This document shows positions 13,501-23,279 of a stretch of DNA of 64,000 nt, piece after piece. This DNA is from Ricordea florida (Eukaryota > Cnidaria > Anthozoa > Corallimorpharia > Ricordeidae), in assembly GCA_949710005.1 (NCBI GenBank), contig OX453272.1:7619633-7683632 (forward strand). The letters are read 5' to 3'. Below the pieces are notes generated by a model. That model worked only from the letters and a program-made list of their open reading frames with translations, ran no database searches and was not told the DNA's origin. Numbering within the stretch: the stretch's first letter is position 1; each line of letters opens with the position of its first letter. The position numbers were made by a program, and so were the translations under genes.

Positions 13501-16500
13501 TATTATTATTACCAAAGATGTGCATGCCAATTGATATCAAAAGGAGCAAGTTTTAGCAACTTTGTGCCTTACGCACATTTACTATATGACAAAGAACAGT
13601 ATTCACAATTGGTGTGACTGAACAATTTTATGGCCAATCTGGTTCCTAGGGTCTTTTTTATAGCCCCCTCACCCCCATCATCAACCTCACTTTGTCTCAT
13701 TCCTGGGGGGGGGGGGGGAGGAAGGAGGGGGTGAGAAGCTTGTGTGGCATGTGCTCACTTGCCCAGGTTAGGTTGGTAACAAGAGGAGATAACAGGGAGC
13801 TTAAGCACACATGTTTTTGAGACGCAGACAGCAACCAAAAATGAACTGTTTTCCCTTTTAACTTGTCTTCACACAACCGCATTTACATTGATTAGTATCT
13901 TTTCTCCATTAGAGATGATCACTATAAAAATCTGGTTGACACCACTGTCCAGGCACGCGTAATGTTCTGTTCCGGTTGCCATCCGCACCTCAAAAACGTG
14001 TGTGTTTAAGCTCCCTATTCTCTACCCAAGACTGCCTCTTAACTCAAAAAAACTTGGATTCTCTATCTAATAATTACATAAATGCAACTTATATAGAGAA
14101 AATGTATTCTTTATTTTTGACTATAAATGAAAGAAACTTAACTTTGTTCCTGTTCATCATCAATTCAACATTTTTTAAAAAAATTCTTTCATCTACCAGT
14201 ATTTTTTTTTGAAACCAACCTATTCTTAAAAAATACTGTTCAGGTCTCGGAAAGAATGCTTAGATGTAAAGTTTTTCATTCAGAAATGTGGCAAATAAAA
14301 ATCAGCTTACCTGCCAGACACAAGAATGGAACCTTTACAATCAACATCACAAATCAAGTCATTGTGCCCTTTGAACTGTGTGACATAAAACTTGATATTT
14401 TTCCACATCTGGATATTCTGAGATAATGAGGATTGAACTCTGGTGGTCATTTCAGTATTTTCTTCCCTGTTGCTCTCACTCCCCAAAGCTCTTGATGTTG
14501 AAGTCCCTGCTTGTTGTTCTGAGTTTGTATTTGCTGTGTTCACTGTTGTCTGGTTTTCTGACAGACATTCTTCATGTAAACCTCTTGATGATTGAGATTG
14601 ATCATCAGTTTCAAATGTCACTTGCTCATTTTCACTGTCCCTGTTCCCCTGTGTGCTGACATTACCAATGTTTTCTCTAATCTGACTGTTCTCGTCAAAA
14701 GACTCTGAACTGTTATTTCTTGCTTCACTTTCCTGTTGGCTCTGAATTTGTTCTTCTGTGTTGTCCATCATTTGCAACTCAAGTCTGATTGTTTCCTCTT
14801 TTGCTACCATCTGCAACACTTTTACTCGAATTTCATCCTTTTTTGAGATCTAGCAAAACAATGAGCTAGTACATTACACATCATCCCTGAAATAGAGGAA
14901 AATACATGGCCACACATGGATACAAATTTTATCTTTGAGTGCTGAACATATCTCTCACAAGTGAGCGAAGCAAACGAGTGGGAGATACTTTCAGCACGAG
15001 CAGAAAAAAATTTGTATCCCCGCATGGCCATGTAATATGTTCTGTTTACCTTATAGATACTGATGAAATTTTCACATAAAACACAACTTCGATGGGAAAA
15101 TTTAAAAGCTCATCGAGAAAGTCACTGGTAACTGTACCATCCTTGCACCTCCAAGCCACTTTGTGAATGACATTTCAAAAGAACCGGCAGTGTGCCTGAG
15201 TGGGAAGTTCTCTTGTAGTTGGCTTATCATGTTAGTAACCATGATGACACAAATATCCTCACACGTGAAAGACAAAAATAGTATCTTCACTGCGTGCGAT
15301 GAAGGTATGATTGTTTTGTAAAACGAAAAATCCTGGTATTTTATCAGTATCTATAATATAAAGGGAAATATCCCATTGGTAAAACTCAAGAGGCTCAAAA
15401 TTTGTACTTACAATATCTGAAATAAAATTTCATTACCAAAATGTTTCTTGTAGAGTATTAAATCCATGACAGTTTTTAAGAGAGGGAATTAAAATTTCTC
15501 TTCGTAACAGGCCACTTGACAGTCAGGTGCTTAGTTTGTGTAGAAGTTGGGAGTCTGCAAGTGACATAGTGTTGTTACAAACTTTCCTGCATTTCTTGGG
15601 CAAATAAAACTATTTGCATGTGAAATGCAGCCCAGTTCAAAAGAAAACAAAGTCTCTTCCAGGCTTACTTCAACCCAATGGTCATGGACTCATAACTGTA
15701 AAACAGTCTGTTTTGGGAGTAACATTGCAGGACTTTATAGCCTTTTCCATGTGGCTTTCGTGCTGTAAAAACAACTCCCTCATTTGCTCCTTTTGGCTAA
15801 ATTTCAGAATACTTGATCAATTATGAGGTATGGGGTATTTTAAAGTTTTTTACGCTTGGATGTGAAGATCGACTATTTAAAATGAACCCTTATTAACTAT
15901 ACCACTGAAACATTGAGAGAGAAGAAGACGCCTGAAGGCGTTTACGCGGGACGTGTTGGTTTAAAATTGCTGACGAAGTATGTTTTTTTGCTGATTGTGC
16001 GATCATGGATATCCATGGTGCAATCCAACCTGACTTGAACGTGATTCGGAGTTACAGCCAATAAAAATCACACAATTTTTTCGGGACGGGCTCGGGATAC
16101 GGGAAAGTTAATAAAACAGGGCAATTTTTGACTCCCAAGACGACGAAAGGAATGCGCTACCGAATTTTATACACTGGCTGACTACGTCATCCCGCGTAGT
16201 TACCCACAAATATCTAGGGAGCAACTACAGAATACAGGGCCACCTTGGTTCACCTCGTTTACAGGTGGCGAGGTTACGCGTTTCAACTGCATAATTCGAT
16301 ACCACGTTGAATTAATACTACCTACTATCTAAACAAAATTGTCCCTCCAGGAAGATCAAAACTCGAAATTATCATAGTTATTGTAGATTTGCCTGAAGAC
16401 TTATGGAGAACAAATGAAGTGTAGTAGAAAGAAGATTATAAAGTTCGGTCGCGCATACATAGGCAGTAGACGTGGCGACCACTGACTGCGGTCCCTCTGT

Positions 16501-16682
16501 TTACATTCGACATATAAGTCAAACAAAGAACGGTGAAAGAAAACGGTACAGTAGACCCTTGCCTTTTGAATTTCTTCCTCTGTTAAATCTCGTTCAAGTT
16601 CCTCTAACTTCTCAATCTGCCGCAGTTTTTTTCGCAGTTTACGTAGTTCAGTAGTAATATTTTGTGCCTCCACATCCGCCAT
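1711..16682 (-). CDS. WD40-repeat protein with N-terminal coiled coil, nine exons
   Basis: Exons in transcription order: 16682-16563, 14849-14311, 9948-9827, 9342-9256, 7881-7801, 6351-6263, 3587-3359, 2782-2660 and 2066-1711. All phases match (1746 nt, 581 residues plus stop). The start ATG opens MADVEAQNITTEL. Residues 8-60 form a Lys/Glu-rich coiled coil (LRKKLRQIEKLEEL) reminiscent of the conserved C-terminal motif of PYM and eIF2A; that resemblance is from memory. Residues 60-185 are Gln/Ser/Asn-rich. From about 190 come WD40 blades: VSGSRDTMLKLWD, ITGSKDCSIKVW, ASGSEGGKVELWD, VSGSVTGVVKVWD, and a last blade ending GGAELKLWDQLP. The blades are split by introns, and each junction restores a blade. 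Intron 1 appears to use a GC donor (AAAG|GCAAGG). The last ~45 residues are translated microsatellite. WD40 propellers are protein-binding scaffolds. I do not recognise the orthologue. Confidence 0.85.
2195..2560 (+). repeat. ~100-107 bp tandem satellite, locus 1
   Basis: Three to four head-to-tail copies. The phrase ctatacagtgtgg recurs at 2255, 2351 and 2457, and aaaccatgcagtgtgac recurs between them. It lies in the last intron of the WD40 gene. The reverse complement of the same unit forms a longer array at 53.01-53.89 kb. Confidence 0.85.
4069..4216. repeat. MITE-like inverted repeat, 148 bp
   Basis: Outer arms tgatccggatctggattt and aaatccagatccggatca, and inner arms aaagaaaccgatgaatcc and ggattcatcggtttcttt, surround a short centre. 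Intronic in the WD40 gene. Confidence 0.8.
4985..5368 (+). pseudogene. 3' fragment of a non-LTR retrotransposon ORF (R2-like endonuclease region)
   Basis: The frame upstream of the stop at 5366-5368 encodes KLLWDFPIQTD, RRPDIVIQKK and TVDIAVPGD, then a KYQDLGRKIKRIW segment and a tail ending in IVRKVLQV. From memory this matches the C-terminal restriction-like endonuclease region of site-specific (R2-type) retrotransposon proteins; RPD and the following acidic/Lys residues would be the PD-(D/E)XK-like core. There is no reverse transcriptase domain here, so it is a 5'-truncated copy. It begins in an AAT microsatellite (4941-4983) and is followed by a second one. It sits inside an intron of the WD40 gene, on the opposite strand. 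The clade is uncertain. Confidence 0.6.
5430..5560. repeat. AAT/GATAAT compound microsatellite
   Basis: Runs of aat and ataacg/gataat units. It is open in several frames on both strands (poly-Asn, poly-Tyr, poly-Leu), which accounts for the spurious reading frames here. Confidence 0.9.
6603..6840 (+). repeat. tRNA-derived SINE-like repeat, copy 1
   Basis: Contains a box A-like tagctgagtggcagagcg and a box B-like ggtcgtaggttgaacttcc, framed by aaccctttcacttt upstream and tttgcctgtgacagtgctgaaaa downstream. A second copy lies at 41529-41745 with the same framing, which shows a dispersed family rather than a functional tRNA gene. Confidence 0.65.
7575..7700 (+). repeat. tRNA-derived SINE-like repeat, second family
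   Basis: A cloverleaf-like head (gcttgatagctcagttcgtagagc, then atgggttcaaatcccgt) is followed by a short hairpin (cctgagtttttttcagg) and a tail with acagctgctta. The tail recurs at 59282-59375 with cctgaattttattcagg. The anticodon loop is not canonical, so I do not call a tRNA gene. Confidence 0.6.
9420..9520 (+). repeat. Member of the gacgtttcgagcgttagccc repeat family
   Basis: Shares aagttataccaccgtaagg-like and ttcgagcgttagcccttcgtc-like blocks with copies at 56.34-56.88 kb, the palindrome at 58.2-58.4 kb and a fragment at 58.81-58.87 kb. Confidence 0.7.
10040..10175. repeat. GATA/GGAC/GACA tetranucleotide microsatellite
   Basis: Successive blocks of gata, ggac, agac and ggat units, a layered compound microsatellite inside a WD40-gene intron. 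Confidence 0.95.
10439..10530. repeat. ATT trinucleotide microsatellite
   Basis: About 30 uninterrupted att units. It encodes poly-Leu in one frame and is not a gene. Confidence 0.97.
12740..13156. repeat. MITE-like element, ~415 bp
   Basis: Arms gggactcccatatggaatgg and ccactccatatgggagtccc, with inner ggggatgctcgtcg/cgacgagcatcccc. The interior repeats ggtctcgcttaggg and ggtctcttttaggg blocks. Intronic in the WD40 gene. Confidence 0.8.
13794..14016. repeat. MITE-like element, ~223 bp
   Basis: Left arm agggagcttaagcacacatg and right arm cgtgtgtgtttaagctccct, with inner tttttgagacgcagac partly matched by cctcaaaaacg. A truncated relative at 53354-53512 lies inside the satellite array. Confidence 0.8.
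14905..15042. repeat. MITE-like inverted repeat
   Basis: Arms tacatggccacacatggata and ccccgcatggccatgta are paired through gagtgctgaa/ttcagcac around ctcacaagtgagcgaagc. It lies in WD40-gene intron 1 just beyond exon 2. Confidence 0.7.
16563..16682 (-). CDS. First coding exon of the WD40 gene, GC-AG intron
   Basis: Forty codons from ATG at 16682 to ...EEIQK. The only splice point that joins in phase to exon 2 (acceptor tttgctag at 14850-14857, then ISKKDEIR) is AAAAG|GCAAGG. The intron would therefore start with GC. GC donors are a known minor class and normally have a strong AG|GCAAG context, as here. Reading on without splicing gives a hydrophobic tail and a stop. Confidence 0.7.
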
Positions 16683-16848
16683 TTTTCATTTCCCTAAGAA
16701 AGCAACCTCGTCCCCAGGGGTCCCTTTTGTCATGCGCGAGTAATCGGGTCCCCTGGCCAGATTGATTTGAACACGAATTTTCATTGGCTGTTGAAAGACA
16801 AAAGCACAACAACCGGAAGTTTAGATCACTCGCAGCACAAGCAAAAAC
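16683..16848. promoter_or_regulatory. Short divergent promoter interval
   Basis: Only 166 bp separate the start codon of the minus-strand WD40 gene from the ATG of the plus-strand zinc-ribbon-like gene at 16849. This head-to-head spacing suggests one bidirectional promoter. No clear TATA box is seen. Confidence 0.45.
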
Positions 16849-17397
16849 ATGGTAGAACTCCCGATAACGCCAACAAAAGCAGTTACGCGAGTTTGTCGAA
16901 CCTGCAACGAAAACATAATATTTAAGAATCACCCGCTACATCTATTTGGTGAAAAGGTATCAAAAGAAAAAATTATTTCCGCCCTGGAAAGATTTTTTCG
17001 ATTAGAAGTTGCCATTAACGATGGTTTTCCCGCAACATATGTCCAGGTCCTGCTACAATAAAGTTCCAGGAGTTTCTTAGGAAAATAGAGTTCGATAGAG
17101 TTGTCTAGGCAACAGCAAGAGTCATTTCGACGCTTGAAAAGAGGAAAGAAAACGACAAAAAGTCCATCCTTTAAATGCCCGCAAACGCGACGTGAGCTAA
17201 AAAAGAAGAAAACTTGCGAAGGCGAACCACGAAAAGGGCCCAGCAGATCGCTGTTTCAGACGCACATGGACAAAGCTTTCAAAACTCGACCACGTCCAGT
17301 AATTCTTCTTTCACCCTTGGCAAAAGGCAACGGCAAGAAACGAAAACAGTCAACACCATCAAAACAAGATGGAATTCTTTTGGAATCTGGTTTGTGA
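16849..17397 (+). pseudogene. Zinc-ribbon/ZAD-like short protein gene with three frame shifts
   Basis: ATG at 16849 opens a protein with an early CRTCNENI motif, a helical segment (KEKIISALERFF) and GFPATY. A second Cys pair is expected next, and the bases encode an SCYNKV-like segment in the next frame. The frame then changes again (QEFLRKI) near 17067 and once more near 17107 (RQQQESFRRLKRG), after which a basic, nuclear-looking tail runs to the stop at 17395-17397. The three shifts are each +1, so the overall frame is restored. The front resembles a treble-clef/ZAD-like Cys4 module; I recall similar coral proteins of unknown role. Either the gene is decayed, or there are sequencing errors or unrecognised splicing. 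No known function. Confidence 0.5.
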
Positions 17398-17429
17398 AAC
17401 CCAGTGGTATTTGCCGAAATTTTTAAAAG

Positions 17430-18354
17430 CAATGTCACATAATAATATATATTATATACTAGAAATACGACTCCCGTAAAACCTCGCGAAGCTGGTTTTT
17501 AAAGAACTCGTTGTTGTTTTTCCTGAGGGATAAAACCCCAATTTATGTATTTACTTATTATTATATCATTATAACTTTTTGTATTTTCTCATTTCTTGTA
17601 TTTATGATTATTATTATTGTAGGGAGTTTTAGCCCATTTTTCCTTAATTTTCATCACCCTTGAAATCACTGCTAAAACATTCTCCCAATTTTTCTGAACA
17701 TTTTGCTTTTTGAATGATGGAAATCGGCCTTTTAGAAGCAGAGTTATGAATTTTTAAATAATATTTAATTAGCAATTTTTATGGACATTTAAATACAAGA
17801 GCAAGTATGGATCTGATGAATTTCCAGTGGCACCATAATTAACACTATGAATTACACTTTCAGCCATAACTTTGGAATGAAGCAAGCTATGGCCATGAAA
17901 CTTGGCCATCATGTACAACTTTCACAGAGCTATCATCCTATGCGTCAATCAAGTTGCCATGACAACCCTGATGACGTCAAATTATTAATTAATACAGAAA
18001 ATACTAAGAAATAGGCCTAATTTTGATCAAAAGACAATAAGTATTCAATAAAAACAAACAACCTGGCATTTTCTAGCCTATCCGAGATCAAGGGTTGTGG
18101 GATTAAGGGTTCTGTTTCCATGGCAACCACCTACTTTGGTATCATATGTCAGCATATCAAGTAAATGGAATCTTATGATATTCAGTATAAACAACACAGA
18201 CCAGAAACAATAAAATTAAAGGTGGCTGTTTCTGTGGTAACAAGCTAAATGGGGCTGCTCCAAGTTAAAAAACCCTTCTGTGGTGGAGGTATGGATATTT
18301 ATGGAACTACACAATTCTAAAAAATATGTTCAAGTAAATATTAGTTTAGTAAAA
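17430..18354. other. Intergenic DNA, no gene seen
   Basis: AT-rich sequence between the zinc-ribbon-like gene and the minus-strand exon at 18355. Every frame is broken by stops. I see no clear repeat arms or RNA gene. Confidence 0.5.
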
Positions 18355-18591
18355 TCAAATCCCCTTGTCTAAATCTTCAAGTAATGCCATTGTCGATTCA
18401 TCATCATCTTCATCAATGTCGTATTTTATAATGTCCTCAGGATCTGCTTCAGCAGTAACACCTTCAGCAAGGTGCAAGACAGTTGCATTGAACCATTCTG
18501 CTGCCACATGCAAACCATTTCTCAGAGAGTAAGGTCCCCCAAAACTGCTTTTGTTCAACAAAACATTATCTGGCAATGGAATTAAAAACAT
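18355..18591 (-). CDS. Terminal exon of an unidentified acidic protein
   Basis: Read on the minus strand, a splice acceptor (ccattgccag) near 18570 leads into NVLLNKSSFGGPY... and ends in a strongly acidic C-terminus (KYDIDEDDDESTMALLEDL) before the stop at 18355-18357. A candidate preceding exon ends at a donor GTAAGC near 19010; in the matching phase it reads SLSDSNKTE, so the join would be in frame. No start codon is found for that exon in the same frame, so the 5' end is unresolved. I do not recognise the family. The exon looks real because it combines an acceptor, an open frame and biased composition, but the gene may be short or partial. Confidence 0.45.
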   Translation of the reverse strand: MFLIPLPDNVLLNKSSFGGPYSLRNGLHVAAEWFNATVLHLAEGVTAEADPEDIIKYDIDEDDDESTMALLEDLDKGI

Positions 18592-19226
18592 TATTAAATC
18601 TTCTTATAATCTGTAACAATTCAAAATTTGAGCACAAAGTAAAGCTCAGTCCAAAACAATACTCAATATGTCAATAGCTAAAGGCCATAGATTTTCTCTT
18701 TGGTGAAATAATAATATACAAGCAAAACAACACTAATGTTAGAATATTACACAATAGGATACCTTTATCATACATTCAATATTCCAATAGTAGTAGCGAA
18801 TTCAAGTGGGACATGAACATGTTTTACTAATTTACACAATTTACTGAATACAATAAGAACAATCACCAAGCTTCTGCGTCAGGTTCAGCAGGAAAATTCT
18901 TAAAGCCATAAACAGCACATTTTATTTTATTTTCTAATAGGTTGCACGTAAGGTGAAGCATAAAATCAATTGTCTAAAAACGCTCAATAAAGCAAAGAAA
19001 TATCTGCTTACCCTCCGTTTTGTTCGAATCCGAAAGGCTTGTTGTAGTTGATGGCCCATGACTTCTCGGTGCGCGTTAGAACTCACATATTATAAATCGC
19101 TCTCCGGCGCATGAAAACACGTCAAACTCGACTGATGTTTCGCTTAACAAAAACCTTAAGAGCTATAAAACACTTCAGGTGTAGTTTAAACCGAATAACG
19201 ATAACAAATCTCTTCGAAAATAGCTT

Positions 19227-19517
19227 CTAATTTAGATAATCAACGATATTTCGGGCACTGCGGACGTTTGACCAAAGAAACCACTGCCTAGGAGTCCCCT
19301 GATCCTTTAGCCCTATTGTTTCATACAATAGCGATTGTTTTGTAGCCAATGAGCACTGCGGAATCGAATTTTGCCTTCCCCGGGTCAGGTCAGGTTTACG
19401 CAAGCATGGTGGCCACGTTTCACTTTCGATCCCTGACGCCGAGTGACGGTTTAGTCGGATTATTAGCAATAGAAATAATCCACCAATCACGATGAAATTT
19501 AAAGGTTTTATTCTCAA
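19227..19517 (-). CDS. Possible small membrane-anchored ORF
   Basis: A 96-codon minus-strand frame whose N-terminus is a convincing signal anchor (FIVIGGLFLLLIIRL, residues ~8-22) followed by a basic residue and a soluble-looking remainder with one Cys pair. It could be the first exon of the gene whose last exon lies at 18355-18591, or a chance frame. No family recognised. Confidence 0.2.
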   Translation of the reverse strand: MRIKPLNFIVIGGLFLLLIIRLNRHSASGIESETWPPCLRKPDLTRGRQNSIPQCSLATKQSLLYETIGLKDQGTPRQWFLWSNVRSARNIVDYLN

Positions 19518-19871
19518 AGGTATGTTCTAAAGGTGGGTGAATTTTAATTGTAGAAGAACTCAATATATTAACGAGAATAAATGGAAAGTTTGGAAGTGGT
19601 AATGTTTTGGCTAGATTCGCATGAGAAAATCACGTGACTTAAACTCCCTAATTATTGTATTATTATTGTATTATTATTATTATTATAGTTCACCTTAGTT
19701 TTGTAATATTTTAACTCGTGTACATAGGTAGGCTATTGAAATTTTTACTGACATTATTTCATGGGAAGAACTTAAGGAAAACAAAATTTGTATATATATT
19801 ATATTTTTAATAAAGTTGGTTGAAATTATTATTATTATTGTTATTATAATTACTGGTATTGATATTATTAT

Positions 19872-20930
19872 TATTGTTATTTTTTTATGTTTAACATAAT
19901 ATACTGTTATGAGGTGGGGGTGTATGTCCTAATCTGGGAAAAGGTTCCTCTGCAACTACAAGCAATACAGTTTTCTTCTGAATAGGGTTTGTATCAGAGG
20001 TGGTAAAAATTACTCAGCTCTGAACAATACCATTTCTTCTTTTAGGCTTAGAATCTAGTCATGGTTGCCACAGCCACAGCGTCTTGAAATTCCCTGACTT
20101 TCCCTGAAAAAATGTAAAATTGCCCTTACCAACTAAATTAGAAAAGTCACAAATTAGTCCTGGTACTGGCCTCCAACCTCTCCTCACAGCAACCTCTCCA
20201 CTCATTTATTTAATATGCTTTCAGAAAGTCACATGCAGTGTACATGGATTTTAGTTTCGTAAGATAACAAAGTCGTGGAAAAAGGATTGATTTTCTTGGA
20301 AACCCAAAATTAGCTTTTAATCAGTCATGTAATTCTACCAATCCAACACATTTCATGTCACATTCTTGATTACACCAAACCTTCACTGAATTGGCAAGAA
20401 TTAAATCAGTACTCTTAAATTTCACTTTTCCCTGACTTCTCTCAAATACTTAAACTTTCCCTGACTTGATTTGAAATTCCCTGACTTTTCCCTGACCTTG
20501 AAAAATTTTTTCCCTTACCATTTCCTGACCTGTGGCAATCATGCTAGTGCAGTCATTTGTCCATACAGTTAGTGTTGAAAATCATGATTGAAATCATTTA
20601 GGAAACTTCAAAGACTTATTACATACAGCAGCCTTGCAATGAATATATAAGAAGTGTTTCAAGTTTCCTAAATGCCCTATGCTTTCAATCATGATTTTCC
20701 ACACTAACTTTATGGACAAATGATTGCACTAGATTCTAAGCCTTAAAGAAGAAATGGTATTGTTTAGAGCTGTTTTAATTATTACCACCTCTGATGGAAA
20801 GCCTATTAAGATTTTTGTATTGCTTGTAGCAGTAGAGAAACAATACCTTTACCCAGATCAGGACATACCGGTACATGTACATCCCACCCCATAACAATAT
20901 ATATTATGTTAAACATAAAAAATATAACAA
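19872..20930. repeat. ~1.06-kb element with ~190-bp imperfect inverted repeats
   Basis: The left arm carries tttaacataatat, gaggtggggg, agaggtggtaaaaatta and ataccatttcttctttta. The right arm carries their reverse complements in reverse order (20700-20930). A second nested pair, catttgtccatacagttagtg and cactaactttatggacaaatg, lies inside. Part of the inner sequence recurs at 21021-21130. No coding potential, so it looks like a non-autonomous fold-back transposon. Confidence 0.75.
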
Positions 20931-20977
20931 TAAGAATAACAATTATTTTTGCAAAATGATAATAAAAACATCAATAC

Positions 20978-20979
20978 CA

Positions 20980-21020
<41 letters not shown>
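20978..21020. repeat. AAT microsatellite
   Basis: Run of aat units. It is joined directly to a partial copy (21021-21130) of the core of the adjoining inverted-repeat element. Confidence 0.9.
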
Positions 21021-21130
21021 TGTCCATAAAGTTAGTGTGGAAAATCATGATTGAAAGCATATGGCATTTAAGAAACTTGAAACACTTGCTTCTGCATATA
21101 GCACACTTGCAATGAATATATGAGAGATCA

Positions 21131-22710
21131 TAAAAATTTTGGCATTACAAACTTTACTTTCTTCTTTATAGTTTTTCCAGTGTAAAAGGTCAACTGTATG
21201 TTGTGGTTTTTACCAAATATTGGTATTTGACATCATAAAAATGAAGTAAACAGCAGTAAGTAACAAAGTTAATATGTTATGTCTAATTTTGCAAATTAGG
21301 GCTTAAATTAACTTTTCATTTGTGGGAAAAGAGCAGGAGTCCTAGATAGCAATTTTATCACTGGGTCATTGAACTGTAAGGTAAAACTGAGCCATTGTGA
21401 AAAGGCAATGAAACTTGTCTCTCCCAGCGCACTATTACTGAAACCTTTCAATCAGAGAATACATATATAGTATAGTCAGTAATAACATGTGCTTTTATTT
21501 TAAATGATGGCATTGATGACTGATAATATTGCAGAACCAGTACTTTGTGACACTGGGTATATATTCTGTTGAAAATGCTAAACGTAATTGCTAGATCAAG
21601 AAAATTTACAATATTTTCACTGTTGCAATGATATCAGATCACATAGTTATAAATGATTGCTATCACAACTGCAACTCTCTGTGTTGGGAATTTCCTGAAA
21701 ATGAAAAGGCTATGGTTTTATTACGAAAAATATCTTCATACATTCTCCTGCTATCTGTTGCTCGTCTTCCGATCCCGTTTTTAGACTAATAGAACTACTT
21801 TCCAGACATCTCTAATCGTTCTAATTCTAATTCTAATCTAAGTCGTTCCTACCCGGTTTTTCCTTCTAAGTCGTTTTGCTCAGTTTAGTTCGCCAGTATA
21901 TTTTATTTTATTTGTGGGCAACAATATTTAACTTTTTGACAAGGTATTAAAATACCTTGTCAGAATGATACGTATATTTTAAAGGTATAATGAATTTAAT
22001 AGTTTTCAGGTACTCTGAATTCATGAAAGAAACGTCTGTCGTTAACGGACTTCCAACATTACTACCTTATATATAATCAATCCAAGCATGGAGATGTTTG
22101 TCGATAGCCTTTTTCTGTGTTTGTCTATGGCCGGAATCCATATAATCCACAACTGGCGGGTGGAAGGAAGTACCTTAATTACCGATTGCCAGTAATAAAC
22201 CCGTCGGGAGAACGACCACAAAATCTTATTGCTCTAACAACGATCACATTACAAATCTCTTCTTGCTTCGCTTTAAGCTGGATGCTTCTCCTAATCCATA
22301 CCTGATTCTATCTATAAAATTAATGCCCCAGGAACGCTAATCTCAACGCTTATCTCCGCCATCTTTGTTTAGTAATTTCGATTTTGCGCAGTTTGACCGG
22401 AAGTCCGCGATTTGCGGACTTCAAATCCCTTCTGGCCAGAGGTCCGCGTAACGACCAAAGACGAGCGGACTCTGGGGACGAGATTGCTAAGAAAGCTACT
22501 GGGCTCTAACAACCTTGACACAGGTTCCCCAAGCTTAGGGTGCCTAACGTCACTCATGCAGGCCCCGTCCACACGTATCCGGATACATTTGCATCCGCAG
22601 ACTTTTCTTTGCGGATGCACCTTTCACCTTTTGTTGTGAATCCTGTTGTTACAGAAAAGCCTTGTTTGGAACCATGTCAAGGTCCAGTAGAGCAAGTATT
22701 TCCAAGCCTT
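21131..22710. other. Intergenic DNA, no gene seen
   Basis: AT-rich, with short frames only. Bases 22380-22640 hold GC-richer sequence with gtccgcg phrases that looks like repeat remnants, but no clean arms were found. Confidence 0.4.
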
Positions 22711-22711
22711 T

Positions 22712-23002
22712 AGGAACGGACCATTAGAAAAGTGATGGGGGGGAGGGGGGTGAGGAATTTTCAGCTTGCACGAATTTTTTTTTTCGCTCACTGCTTGTGC
22801 AGGAATTTTTTTTTGAGGTGAACCTCTCAGAACGAATTTTTTTTTTACTACTTGTGAAAAAGTCACAATTGGACCTTCCTTCTGCATGAATTTTTTTTTA
22901 CCTTCTTCTTTGCGTGAAGTTTTTTTCTTGGCATTTTCCCTTGCATAATTTTGGTTTTTCCCCACCCCCCCCCCCCCATCACTTTTCTAATGGTCCGTCC
23001 CT
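22712..23002. repeat. MITE-like element, ~290 bp
   Basis: Terminal arms ggaacggaccattagaaaag and cttttctaatggtccgtccc are followed inward by G-runs and C-runs. The interior has tandem phrases of ttgcatgaattttttttt type. It sits directly upstream of the gypsy remnant. Confidence 0.85.
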
Positions 23003-23279
23003 TATTCAGCGTGTGTCGTGACAAGAGAAATGAGAAAACTCAGGGAAAGGAGGAAGAGCTCGAGCTAGCGGATACAATTATTGGAAAAGAATTCAATGGA
23101 GAGCCCTTGGAAACTCTTGAAGTTGATGTTGGAAACAGTTTGCATGTCAGAGGATGGAGATAAGATGTCTACCCCCAGTTTGTTGCAGAACAGCGGAAAG
23201 ACTCAGATATTTCAAGCTTATGTGATAGAGTGGTTGACGAAACTGAAATTTCACAAGAACCTTTGTGTTACTTTGAAGA

